Shown here piece by piece: positions 14,895-22,323 of a stretch of 22,696 nt of DNA; within the stretch, counting starts at the first letter, position 1, and the number at the start of each line of letters is the position of its first letter. Under the pieces are notes generated by a model. The model had not been told where the DNA came from. It searched no databases and worked only from the letters and a program-made list of their open reading frames with translations. The stretch is from Proteobacteria bacterium UBA652 (GTDB lineage: Bacteria; Pseudomonadota; Gammaproteobacteria; Nitrosococcales; Methylophagaceae), in contig DBOG01000066.1 of assembly GCA_002299915.1 (NCBI GenBank), positions 1-22,696 on the forward strand, written 5' to 3'. The translations under genes and the position numbers were made by a program.

Positions 14895-15521
14895 ATGAAA
14901 ATGACGAAATTGATACCGATTTTCATGGTGATTGTGGGGGTGTTTGGCGGAATGACCTTGATGAATTCAGCTGTTGCGCAAGCAGATCCACAGGTGATTG
15001 TGAAAGCGGCAACGGAGAATATGCAAGCAGCCTTACGAGAAAACAAAGCTGATTTGGATGCAGATCGGAACAAGGTTTATCCCTTGATTGAGCAACATGT
15101 GTTACCTATTTTTGATTTTAGGAAGATGTCGCAATTGGCATTAGGCAAAAACTGGCGAAAAGCATCAGAAGCACAAAAAGCACAGTTTGTAGAAGAGTTT
15201 CGCTTGTTATTAGTGAGAACCTATTCCACGGCGATGCTTGAATATGCAAAAGATGAAATACGATTTTTGCCGTTTAAAGGTGATTTAACGAAGAAAAAAG
15301 CGGTGGTGTTAACGGAAGTGGTGACGGCAGGTGGCGTGGTGCCGATGAGTTTGAGTTTATTTCAAAATAAAACAGCTGAGTGGAAAGTTTATAATATTAA
15401 GATTGATGGCATAAGCTTAGTCACCAATTACCGCACCAGTTTTAATACTGAAGTTCGCCAACATGGCTTGGATAAACTGATTGCAGATTTGGCCAGTCGC
15501 AATGCGAAGGCAAAAGGGTAA
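14895..15521 (+). CDS. mlaC: Periplasmic phospholipid carrier MlaC
   Basis: MlaC ferries phospholipid between the outer-membrane MlaA-porin complex and the MlaFEDB complex. The 208-aa product has a signal peptide (cleavage near AVAQA, residues 28-32) and the Tol-Tol_Ttg2 family core: a helical part with YPLIEQHVLPIFDFRKMSQLALGKNWRKAS, AQKAQFVEEFRLLLVRTYSTAMLEY, and a beta-sheet part with WKVYNIKIDGISLVTNYRTSFNTEV. Length matches the family. It starts 3 nt after mlaD behind an AAGGGGAAT ribosome site and is followed by mlaB 6 nt later. Confidence 0.95.
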   Translation: MKMTKLIPIFMVIVGVFGGMTLMNSAVAQADPQVIVKAATENMQAALRENKADLDADRNKVYPLIEQHVLPIFDFRKMSQLALGKNWRKASEAQKAQFVEEFRLLLVRTYSTAMLEYAKDEIRFLPFKGDLTKKKAVVLTEVVTAGGVVPMSLSLFQNKTAEWKVYNIKIDGISLVTNYRTSFNTEVRQHGLDKLIADLASRNAKAKG

Positions 15522-15527
15522 GACTTT

Positions 15528-15848
15528 ATGAGCGAAGCCATTATCCAAAAAGGTGAAGTTACGTGGAATACAGCAGAGCAACATTTTTGTATTGATGGTG
15601 ATTTGACCTTAGCAACAGTGGTCGATGTGATGGCACAAGCTGAGCCGTTATTTGTGAATGCGGCAGAAATGGTGGTAGATTTGGCAAATGTGACACGCAG
15701 TGATAGTGCGGGCTTGGCGATTTTGATCGAGTGGATGCGGGTGGCAGCAGCGGCGAATAAAAAGATTAGCTTTCAGAATGTGCCCAAACAAATGATGGCG
15801 ATTGCGGGAACAACAGGCTTAGATAAGATTTTACCTTTAAAGAAATGA
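15528..15848 (+). CDS. mlaB: STAS-domain protein MlaB
   Basis: MlaB is the small cytoplasmic STAS protein that binds MlaF and is needed for assembly and activity of the transporter. The 106-aa product has the STAS fold signals: FCIDGDLTLATVVDVM, MVVDLANVTRSDSAGLAILIEWMRVA (the conserved D-S-A-G loop) and KISFQNVPKQMMAIAGTTGLDKIL. Its place directly after mlaC fits the common mlaFEDCB order, and length is near the E. coli protein. The conserved serine/threonine of the STAS loop is present (TRSDSAG). Confidence 0.92.
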   Translation: MSEAIIQKGEVTWNTAEQHFCIDGDLTLATVVDVMAQAEPLFVNAAEMVVDLANVTRSDSAGLAILIEWMRVAAAANKKISFQNVPKQMMAIAGTTGLDKILPLKK

Positions 15849-15855
15849 ATATAAA

Positions 15856-16077
15856 ATGATAACAGCAGCAGACATAAAACAACAGATTGCAGCGGGATTG
15901 CCCGATGCAACAATTGAAGTATTAGGCGATGACGGTCAGCATTTTGAGGCGCGGGTGGCAAGCCCTTCCTTTGAAGGAAAAAGCCTGATTGCACAGCATA
16001 AGATGGTTTATGCCACGTTGGGCGATAGCTTTGAAAATGCCTTGCATGCCTTGGCAATTAAGACAACGGTATCTTAG
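15856..16077 (+). CDS. ibaG: BolA-family protein IbaG
   Basis: IbaG is a small BolA-type protein that works with monothiol glutaredoxin in iron-sulfur handling and has been linked to acid stress. The 73-aa product shows IKQQIAAGLPDATIEVLGDDGQHFEARVASPSFEGKSLIAQHKMVYATLG and a closing HALAIKTTVS. The conserved histidine in QHF and the AIKT motif are characteristic. Placement between mlaB and murA is typical for gammaproteobacteria. It starts 7 nt after mlaB ends. Confidence 0.92.
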   Translation: MITAADIKQQIAAGLPDATIEVLGDDGQHFEARVASPSFEGKSLIAQHKMVYATLGDSFENALHALAIKTTVS

Positions 16078-16087
16078 GATTAAATAA

Positions 16088-17368
16088 ATGGATAAACTGA
16101 TTATTACAGGTTCAGGGCCACTCTCGGGAGAGATCCGTATTTCGGGTGCAAAGAATGCAGCCTTACCGATATTAATGGGGACGTTGTTGGCTAGCGAGCC
16201 TGTCAAAATCGGCAATGTACCGCATTTGCATGATATTACGACAACGCTTGAATTATTAGGTCGAATGGGTGTGAGTTTGACGGTGGATGAAAAATCAGGC
16301 GTAGAAATTGATCCGACGACTCTGACGGAAACAGAAGCGCCTTATGATCTAGTTAAGACGATGCGGGCCTCTATTTTAGTATTAGGCCCTTTATTAGCGA
16401 AGCATGGTAAGGCGGATGTGTCACTGCCGGGTGGGTGTGCAATTGGTTCGCGGCCGGTTGATTTGCATTTGCGCGGTTTAGAGCAGATGGGCGCAGATAT
16501 TAAAGTTGAAAATGGCTATGTTCGTGCGACAGCAGTAGGCGGCTTAAAAGGGGCGCACTTGTTTATGGACCAAGTGACCGTAACCGGAACAGAAAACTTG
16601 ATGATGGCAGCAACGCTTGCCCATGGACAGACGATTATTGAAAATGCGGCTCGTGAACCTGAAGTGGTCGATTTGGCTCATTTCCTCAATGCAATGGGTG
16701 CAAAAATTACTGGCATTGGTACGGATACAATCGTGATTGATGGGGTTGAGAAATTAGGTGGTGCTAGCTATAAAATCCTACCAGATCGGATTGAAACAGG
16801 TACTTATTTGGTCGCTGCTGCGATTACACGGGGCAAAGTGAAATTAAAAGATACCGATGCGGGGCAATTAGAAGCAGTTTTATTAAAGCTGGAAGAAGCA
16901 GGTGCAGATATTGAAATTGGCGAAGATTGGATCTCTTTGGATATGCACGGCAAACGGCCGAAAGCGGTGAGTATTCGTACTGCGCCTTATCCTGCATTCC
17001 CAACGGATATGCAAGCCCAGTTTACGGCACTTAATTCCGTGGCGGAGGGTCAGGCGACCATTGTGGAAACGGTATTTGAAAACCGCTTTATGCATGTGCA
17101 AGAGTTACAGCGCATGGGGGCTGATTTAAGGATCGAGGGTAATACCGTATTCTGCAATGGCCGAGAAGAACTCACCGCCGCACCGGTGATGGCAACAGAT
17201 TTGCGGGCATCGGCAAGCTTAGTTATTGCGGCATTGTTGGCAGAGGGTGAAACAGTGGTTGACCGAATTTATCATATCGATCGCGGTTATGAATGTATTG
17301 AAGAAAAATTGCAGCAGTTGGGTGGTAAAATCCGCCGTGTGCCGGGCAATATAAGAATGAGCGCGTAG
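16088..17368 (+). CDS. murA: UDP-N-acetylglucosamine 1-carboxyvinyltransferase MurA
   Basis: MurA transfers enolpyruvate from PEP to UDP-GlcNAc, the first committed step of peptidoglycan synthesis, in the cytoplasm. The 426-aa protein has K22/N23 in SGAKNAALPIL, the catalytic cysteine C117 in LPGGCAIGSRPVDLHLRGL (the residue attacked by fosfomycin, so Cys-type and expected to be sensitive), and D307 in AYPAFPTDMQAQF. The C-terminal ATDLRASASLVIAALLAEGETVVDRIYHIDRGYE is also typical. Length matches E. coli MurA closely. AGGA precedes the ATG. Confidence 0.97.
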   Translation: MDKLIITGSGPLSGEIRISGAKNAALPILMGTLLASEPVKIGNVPHLHDITTTLELLGRMGVSLTVDEKSGVEIDPTTLTETEAPYDLVKTMRASILVLGPLLAKHGKADVSLPGGCAIGSRPVDLHLRGLEQMGADIKVENGYVRATAVGGLKGAHLFMDQVTVTGTENLMMAATLAHGQTIIENAAREPEVVDLAHFLNAMGAKITGIGTDTIVIDGVEKLGGASYKILPDRIETGTYLVAAAITRGKVKLKDTDAGQLEAVLLKLEEAGADIEIGEDWISLDMHGKRPKAVSIRTAPYPAFPTDMQAQFTALNSVAEGQATIVETVFENRFMHVQELQRMGADLRIEGNTVFCNGREELTAAPVMATDLRASASLVIAALLAEGETVVDRIYHIDRGYECIEEKLQQLGGKIRRVPGNIRMSA

Positions 17369-17377
17369 GGAATTAAG

Positions 17378-18016
17378 ATGGATACGATGCTAACGTTGGC
17401 CTTATCAAAAGGCCGTATTTTTCAGGAAACCTTGCCGCTGTTAGCTGCGGCGGGCATTGTGCCGTTGGATGATCCTGAAACCAGCCGTAAATTAATTTTA
17501 CGCACCAGCCAGCCCAATGTACAGTTGATTATTGTAAGGGCATCTGATGTGCCAACATATGTTGAGTATGGCGGTGCTGATATTGGCGTGGCTGGGAAAG
17601 ATGTGTTGCTGGAACATCCCAATGCAGAACTCTATGAACCCGTTGATTTACAGATCGCAAAATGTAAATTGATGACGGCTGGCCGAGAAGAAGATCAAGA
17701 TCCAACTGGCCGCTTGAAAGTGGCGACTAAATTTATTGAAAGCACCAAACGATTTTATGCCCAAAAAGGTCAGCAAGTTGAGATCATCAAACTGTATGGC
17801 TCAATGGAGTTGGCGCCGATTGTCGGGATGGCAGATGTGATTGTAGATGTGGTCGACACAGGCAATACCTTACGCGCGAATGGTTTAGTGCCATTGGAGC
17901 ATATTGCGGATATTAGTTCACGGCTGGTGGTCAATAAAGCCTCAATGAAAACCAAGCATACACAGATCCAGACCTTAATCGAACAAGTACGGGAAGCTGT
18001 TAACAAAAATGGTTAA
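17378..18016 (+). CDS. hisG: ATP phosphoribosyltransferase HisG, short form
   Basis: HisG joins ATP and PRPP in the first step of histidine synthesis. The 212-aa product starts with LTLALSKGRIFQETLPLLAAAGI and has DVPTYVEYGGADIGVAGKDVL and KLYGSMELAPIVGMADVIVDVVDTGNTLRANGL, the PRPP-binding part. It lacks the C-terminal allosteric domain of long HisG, so it belongs to the short class that needs HisZ as regulatory partner. hisZ is not in this window. It starts 9 nt after murA behind AGGGA and overlaps hisD by 8 bp. Confidence 0.96.
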   Translation: MDTMLTLALSKGRIFQETLPLLAAAGIVPLDDPETSRKLILRTSQPNVQLIIVRASDVPTYVEYGGADIGVAGKDVLLEHPNAELYEPVDLQIAKCKLMTAGREEDQDPTGRLKVATKFIESTKRFYAQKGQQVEIIKLYGSMELAPIVGMADVIVDVVDTGNTLRANGLVPLEHIADISSRLVVNKASMKTKHTQIQTLIEQVREAVNKNG

Positions 18017-19307
18017 GCTACAACAACTCAATACACAAGAACTTGATTTTTGGCCACAGCTTGAGTCATTGCTTGCATGGGAAGCCTCATCGGATACCGC
18101 GGTGCAGGATACGGTGAAAGATATTCTTGCACGGGTGAAAGCAGAAGGGGATGCGGCTGTTTTAGAATTTACCCAACGATTTGATCGGGTTAATGCAACG
18201 AGTATGGCTGAGTTGGAGATCTCGTTAGAGCGGGCACACGCGGCATTAAACCGTATCCCAAAGGAACAACGCGAGGCGCTAGAAACTGCAGCAGAACGCG
18301 TGCGTAGCTATCATGAGCATCAAAAACAAGATTCTTGGCAATATACAGAAGCCGATGGCACCATATTAGGTCAGCAGATCACCGCTTTAGATCGGGCGGG
18401 TTTATATGTGCCTGGTGGTAAAGCAGCTTATCCGTCATCTGTATTAATGAATGCCATCCCAGCTAAAGTGGCGGGCGTGGATGAGTTGATCATGGTGGTG
18501 CCTACGCCGGATGGTGAGGTCAATGATTTAGTGTTAGCTGCGGCTGCGATTGTGGGGGTTGATCGTATTTTTGCGATTGGCGGTGCGCAGGCTGTCGCCG
18601 CATTGGCGTATGGCACGGAAACCATCCCCCAGGTGGATAAAATTGTCGGGCCGGGTAATATTTATGTCGCCACTGCAAAAGGGATGGTGTTTGGCACAAT
18701 TGGCATTGATATGATTGCAGGTCCATCAGAAATTTTGGTGGTGTGTGATGGTAAAACGAATCCAGACTGGATCGCAATGGATTTATTTTCTCAAGCAGAA
18801 CATGATGAAGATGCCCAATCAATCTTAATTTCACCGGATGCGAACTTTTTGAAACAAGTTGAGCAAGCAATTGAGCGCCTTGTGCCAACAATGGAGCGGC
18901 AAGAGATTATTAAGGCATCGCTCAATGCGCGCGGTGCCTTTATCCAAGTAAAAGATATGGCTGAAGCACTTGAGGTGACGAATTTTATTGCCCCAGAACA
19001 TCTAGAGCTATCCGTAGCGGATCCTGAAACTGTGGCGAAACAAGTCAAACATGCGGGTGCTATTTTTATGGGGCGTTATACAGCAGAAGCCTTAGGCGAT
19101 TATTGCGCAGGGCCGAATCACGTATTACCCACATCCCGCACGGCACGTTTTAGTTCGCCGTTAGGGGTGTATGATTTTCAAAAGCGTTCTAGTTTGATCA
19201 ATATCTCAGAAGCAGGCGCACAAACCTTAGGTAAAGTGGCTTCTGTATTAGCACGCGGTGAAAGCCTAACGGCCCATGCGAGATCGGCGGAGTATCGCTT
19301 AAAATGA
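18009..19307 (+). CDS. hisD: Histidinol dehydrogenase HisD
   Basis: HisD carries out the last two oxidations of histidine synthesis, histidinol to histidine, with NAD and zinc. The 432-aa protein shows DRAGLYVPGGKAAYPSSVLMNAIPAKVAGV, KIVGPGNIYVATAKGMVFG, zinc ligands Q262 and H265 in SQAEHDEDAQ, the catalytic pair E330/H331 in APEHLEL, and D364 in GDYCAGPNHVLPTS. Length is as expected. The start lies inside the end of hisG (8-bp overlap), and the stop overlaps the hisC start as ATGA. Confidence 0.97.
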   Translation: MVKLQQLNTQELDFWPQLESLLAWEASSDTAVQDTVKDILARVKAEGDAAVLEFTQRFDRVNATSMAELEISLERAHAALNRIPKEQREALETAAERVRSYHEHQKQDSWQYTEADGTILGQQITALDRAGLYVPGGKAAYPSSVLMNAIPAKVAGVDELIMVVPTPDGEVNDLVLAAAAIVGVDRIFAIGGAQAVAALAYGTETIPQVDKIVGPGNIYVATAKGMVFGTIGIDMIAGPSEILVVCDGKTNPDWIAMDLFSQAEHDEDAQSILISPDANFLKQVEQAIERLVPTMERQEIIKASLNARGAFIQVKDMAEALEVTNFIAPEHLELSVADPETVAKQVKHAGAIFMGRYTAEALGDYCAGPNHVLPTSRTARFSSPLGVYDFQKRSSLINISEAGAQTLGKVASVLARGESLTAHARSAEYRLK

Positions 19308-20359
19308 GTGAATTCTGGAGCCCCATTGTGCATGACTTGGTGCCTTATGTGCCAGGTGAACAGCCAAAGGATGCTAATTTAGTCAAACTCAACACCAATG
19401 AGAATCCATATGGCCCATCACCTCACGTCATTGAAGCAATTAAGGCGGCGGCAGATGAGGGTTTGCAGCTTTATCCTGATCCCAGTGCTACAGCGCTCAA
19501 ACAAGTGATTGCAGATTATCATCATATTGGGCTTGATCATATTTTTGTGGGCAATGGGTCAGATGAAGTGTTGGCTCACGCTTTTCATGCGCTATTCCAG
19601 CATGATGAACCAATTTTATTTCCAGATATAACCTATAGTTTTTATCCTGTTTATTGCAAGCTTTATCAGCTTGATTATCAATGCATCCCTCTGGCAGAGG
19701 ATTTTAGTCTAGAGATAGCTGATTATCAGCGGCCCAATGGCGGTATTATTTTTCCGAATCCGAATGCACCTACTGGGAAATTACTGGAAAGGGTCGATAT
19801 CGAAGCATTATTGAAATCGAATACTGAAACGGTGGTGATTATTGATGAAGCTTATGTCGATTTTGGAGGCGACACAGCGATTGACTTGGTGAAATGCTAT
19901 CCGAATCTATTAGTGGTGCAAACGCTTTCCAAATCGCGCTCATTAGCAGGGATACGGATTGGTTTTGCAATAGGTCATCCAGGTTTAATTGATGGTCTCA
20001 CACGGGTAAAAGATAGCTTTAACTCCTATCCTATGGACAAACTTGCTATTGCTGCCGGTGTGGCTGCTTTTGAAGATGACGCTTATTTTCAGCAAACGCG
20101 ACAACAGATCATCACCAGTCGACAAGGTTTGATTGCGGAATTAGGCAGGTTGGGATTCGAAGTGGTACCCTCAACCGCGAACTTTATTTTTGTCAAACAC
20201 CCTAAATTTAATGCCAGTGATATTGCGGCTTCGCTGCGTAAACAAGGAATCATTGTCAGGCATTTCAATGCACAACGGATCAATCAGCACTTACGGATCA
20301 CCGTTGGCACAGAAACGGAAAATACCCAGCTCATTACGGTGTTGAGGAATGTATTATAA
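19304..20359 (+). CDS. hisC: Histidinol-phosphate aminotransferase HisC
   Basis: HisC is the PLP-dependent enzyme forming histidinol phosphate from imidazole-acetol phosphate and glutamate. The 351-aa protein has the opening LVKLNTNENPYGPSP, GNGSDEVL, N154 in PNPNAPTGKLL, D181 in IIDEAYVDF and the PLP lysine K210 in TLSKSRSLAGIRIGFA. HLRITVGTETEN closes the protein with the substrate-carboxylate arginine. Its ATG overlaps the hisD stop (ATGA). It is the last gene of the run. The rest of the his pathway is not in the window. Confidence 0.96.
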   Translation: MSEFWSPIVHDLVPYVPGEQPKDANLVKLNTNENPYGPSPHVIEAIKAAADEGLQLYPDPSATALKQVIADYHHIGLDHIFVGNGSDEVLAHAFHALFQHDEPILFPDITYSFYPVYCKLYQLDYQCIPLAEDFSLEIADYQRPNGGIIFPNPNAPTGKLLERVDIEALLKSNTETVVIIDEAYVDFGGDTAIDLVKCYPNLLVVQTLSKSRSLAGIRIGFAIGHPGLIDGLTRVKDSFNSYPMDKLAIAAGVAAFEDDAYFQQTRQQIITSRQGLIAELGRLGFEVVPSTANFIFVKHPKFNASDIAASLRKQGIIVRHFNAQRINQHLRITVGTETENTQLITVLRNVL

Positions 20360-20374
20360 GTAAGCCATTTTGGG

Positions 20375-20395
20375 GATTGATCTGCGTGGATCATC
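20375..20395 (+). terminator. Weak hairpin after hisC
   Basis: GATTGATC (20375-20382) and GATCATC (20389-20395) pair as a 7-bp stem with one bulged T and a 6-nt loop, 16 nt after the hisC stop. The following sequence is T-rich but has no run of T, so termination would be weak. It is the only candidate for the end of the mla-his run. Confidence 0.3.
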
Positions 20396-20519
20396 TTACA
20401 TTTAGTTCTTTATATTAGGCAAGAACTGTAAACACTTTAATTTTCATTACAATAGATTGTTTTCTTAATCTTGCTTCTAAGATATATACAGGTTATACTT
20501 GGTTCGGAAAATTAGCGAA

Positions 20520-20549
20520 TTGACAGACAAATCATCATATTGCCATTAT
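20520..20549 (+). promoter_or_regulatory. Candidate promoter of the lipoprotein pair
   Basis: A perfect TTGACA (20520-20525) is followed after 18 nt by CATTAT (20544-20549) preceded by TGC, an extended -10 form. It lies 40 nt before the ATG of the first lipoprotein gene. A second possible pair is TTGCTT (20471-20476) and TATACT (20494-20499) with a 17-nt spacer. Confidence 0.5.
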
Positions 20550-20588
20550 TTTGGCGGTGTGCTATTTATGTTTAATTGAGGGAAAGGT

Positions 20589-21272
20589 ATGAACACTAAA
20601 CTTATAACAGGTGCAATTGCGCTTGCTTCACTAGCAGGCTGTGCGCCAAGTAATTACTTACAGGCGCCATTGGCAACCACCTATGAGCATTCAACACAAC
20701 AAAAAATGCAAGCAGCCCATCATTGGGATGTACTCGCCGAGGATGTTGCATCACGCTTGAGCACACATTTTACAACCGCCTCAGTAGCCAACCGCGCTAT
20801 TAGTGTTGTGCCAAGTGAAAACTCTCCTTTTGAGGAAGGCTTTGAAGATCTACTGATTACGCAGATGGTGAATAATGGTTTAGATATTCGCGCAAACGGC
20901 AGTGGTAATTTAAAATTATCATTTGATACCCAAGTCGTGAATCATGGTGACCGCGGTTATATGGCGCCACCACGTGGTACTTATACCAAGCTCGCAGTGA
21001 TTGGAACGGGTATTTGGGCATTGGTTAATATAGCGGACAATTCAAACCGTCTGAAAGATTTCTTGATTGGCGCAGTTACCATTGGTGCAGGTGTGAGTGC
21101 AGATGCAGTAGCCGGTCGCTTAACAGGCATTACAAATCAAGAGGTGATTATCAATGTTTCTTTAATGGATGGCGATAAATATCTGATGAGAAAATCGGGT
21201 ATCTACTATATCGATGCAACGCATTACGATACGGTTGCCAAAGCTAAATCCATTTCAGTTGTTGCAGATTAG
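20589..21272 (+). CDS. Lipoprotein of unknown function, partner of FlgO-like protein
   Basis: The 227-aa product has a lipoprotein signal ending in lipobox LAGC (Cys18). After it come a helical region, a strand-rich segment (AISVVPSENSPFEEGFEDLLITQMVNNGLDI) and LKLSFDTQVV. One hydrophobic stretch follows (about 136-175, LAVIGTGIWALVNI and LIGAVTIGAGVSADAVAG), then NQEVIINVSLMDGDKYLMRKSGIYYID. The layout of finding a low-abundance partner with N-terminal strands and a closing beta segment is like other FlgO-neighbour or LPS/secretion-associated lipoproteins, but I do not recognise the family. GAGGGA precedes the ATG. The FlgO-like gene follows after 9 bp, so the two probably work together at the outer membrane. 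Confidence 0.82.
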   Translation: MNTKLITGAIALASLAGCAPSNYLQAPLATTYEHSTQQKMQAAHHWDVLAEDVASRLSTHFTTASVANRAISVVPSENSPFEEGFEDLLITQMVNNGLDIRANGSGNLKLSFDTQVVNHGDRGYMAPPRGTYTKLAVIGTGIWALVNIADNSNRLKDFLIGAVTIGAGVSADAVAGRLTGITNQEVIINVSLMDGDKYLMRKSGIYYIDATHYDTVAKAKSISVVAD

Positions 21273-21281
21273 GAGAATATT

Positions 21282-21827
21282 GTGAAATTTAATCGTAATC
21301 TTATTATCGCTGCTGTTACCGCTCTATTATTAGTGGGTTGTAGCAATCAACATAAAGTCACCCAATCAACCATTGAAGATGCAGATTTGATTGCTCGCAG
21401 TCACTCTGCGGCAGACATGCTAATTGCATCAGCAGGGAATGGACTATCTACATCGCAACCCATTCTCATCACTAGCTTTGCTGATATAGATGATTTGAAA
21501 TCATCATCAACCTTTGGTCGTATTACAGGCGAACAATTTGGCTCACAATTAAGTGAGAAAGGTTATCCTGTGATTGAAATGAAAGTACGTACGAGTATTT
21601 TTATCAAAGAAAAAACAGGTGAATTCATCTTATCAAGAGAGCTTAGAAAATTAAGCACATTGCATGATGCACAAGCTATCCTAGTAGGTACTTATGCAGT
21701 GGGTAAACAATCTGTTTATGTTACTTCTAAATTGATCCGCACGGCAGATAACGTCATTATGTCATCATATGACTATGAATTGCCGATGGGTCCAAATACC
21801 AAGTCTTTATTGAGAGCACGTCGCTAA
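21282..21827 (+). CDS. FlgO-domain outer-membrane lipoprotein
   Basis: The 181-aa product has a lipobox LLVGC (Cys20). A FlgO-type domain follows: QPILITSFADIDDLKSSSTFGRITGEQFGSQLSEKGYPVIEMKVRT, then HDAQAILVGTYAVGKQSVYVTSKLIRTADNVIMSSYDYELP. FlgO of Vibrio is an outer-membrane protein needed for normal flagella, but the same domain occurs in proteins far from flagellar genes, and none are seen here. The start is GTG at 21282 with a strong AGGAGA ribosome site. The gene is followed by a strong terminator, so the lipoprotein pair is a self-contained transcription unit. Confidence 0.85.
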   Translation: MKFNRNLIIAAVTALLLVGCSNQHKVTQSTIEDADLIARSHSAADMLIASAGNGLSTSQPILITSFADIDDLKSSSTFGRITGEQFGSQLSEKGYPVIEMKVRTSIFIKEKTGEFILSRELRKLSTLHDAQAILVGTYAVGKQSVYVTSKLIRTADNVIMSSYDYELPMGPNTKSLLRARR

Positions 21828-21848
21828 CAATAAAAGAAGATAAAAACT

Positions 21849-21887
21849 AAAAAAGCCGCTTGGTAGATATACCCAGCGGCTTTTTTT
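21849..21887. terminator. Strong bidirectional intrinsic terminator
   Basis: AGCCGCT...AGCGGCT inverted repeats (stem extended by GG/CC after one mismatch) enclose an 8-nt loop. They are flanked by an A run on the left and seven T on the right, so both strands have a U tract. It separates the lipoprotein pair from the convergent ybiI gene. Confidence 0.9.
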
Positions 21888-21916
21888 ATTGTTTGATGTT
21901 TATCCCGGACTTTGAA

Positions 21917-22183
21917 TTATCTTAATTGACTATCTTTGCTGCCACGGCGATTAAACATCGCAGAATGTGCTTGCTCTGCATCCAATTCAGATTGACAGCC
22001 AATGCAAAGCCGCACGCCCACAACCGCCTTACGGCGTGCCTCAGGGATGGTTGACTCGCAGGCTTCACACTGCACTAAACTATCGCCCGCAGGCAATTTC
22101 CCGCGTGCTTGCTCTATCGCATCTTTAACGCTTGCATCTATTTGATCTTGTACCGCCCCATCGCGGGACCAACCGCCTGCCAT
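21917..22183 (-). CDS. ybiI: DksA/TraR-family C4 zinc-finger protein YbiI
   Basis: The 88-aa product closely follows E. coli YbiI: MAGGWSRDGAVQDQIDASVKDAIEQARGKLP, then a four-cysteine zinc finger CEAC...CIGC (C39, C42, C60, C63), and the invariant tail NRRGSKDSQLR. Members of the DksA/TraR family bind the secondary channel of RNA polymerase, but the function of YbiI-type short members is not settled. A GGAG motif lies about 6-10 nt upstream of the ATG on this strand. The gene ends just past the shared terminator. Confidence 0.93.
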   Translation of the reverse strand: MAGGWSRDGAVQDQIDASVKDAIEQARGKLPAGDSLVQCEACESTIPEARRKAVVGVRLCIGCQSELDAEQAHSAMFNRRGSKDSQLR

Positions 22184-22243
22184 TGTGTGCTCCTCAAATT
22201 CTCCGTTATCTTGGGGTTTCTCAAGCTAAACCTTTGATTCTTC

Positions 22244-22317
22244 TTACCGCTGCAGAATAATAATTGGAATCAATGCAGCGATGATCGCGAGATCAAGTCA
22301 TAATAAGCCAGTAGCAT
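22244..22317 (-). other. Frameshifted membrane-helix-like remnant
   Basis: After the stop of the symporter gene, the reverse strand reads MLLAYYDL in one frame (22317-22294) and then DLAIIAALIPIIILQR and a stop in the next (22294-22244). Joined, these would form a short hydrophobic helix with a basic end. It may be a decayed small membrane protein or gene tail, or chance in a short T-rich stretch. Confidence 0.2.
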
Positions 22318-22323
22318 ACCAGC

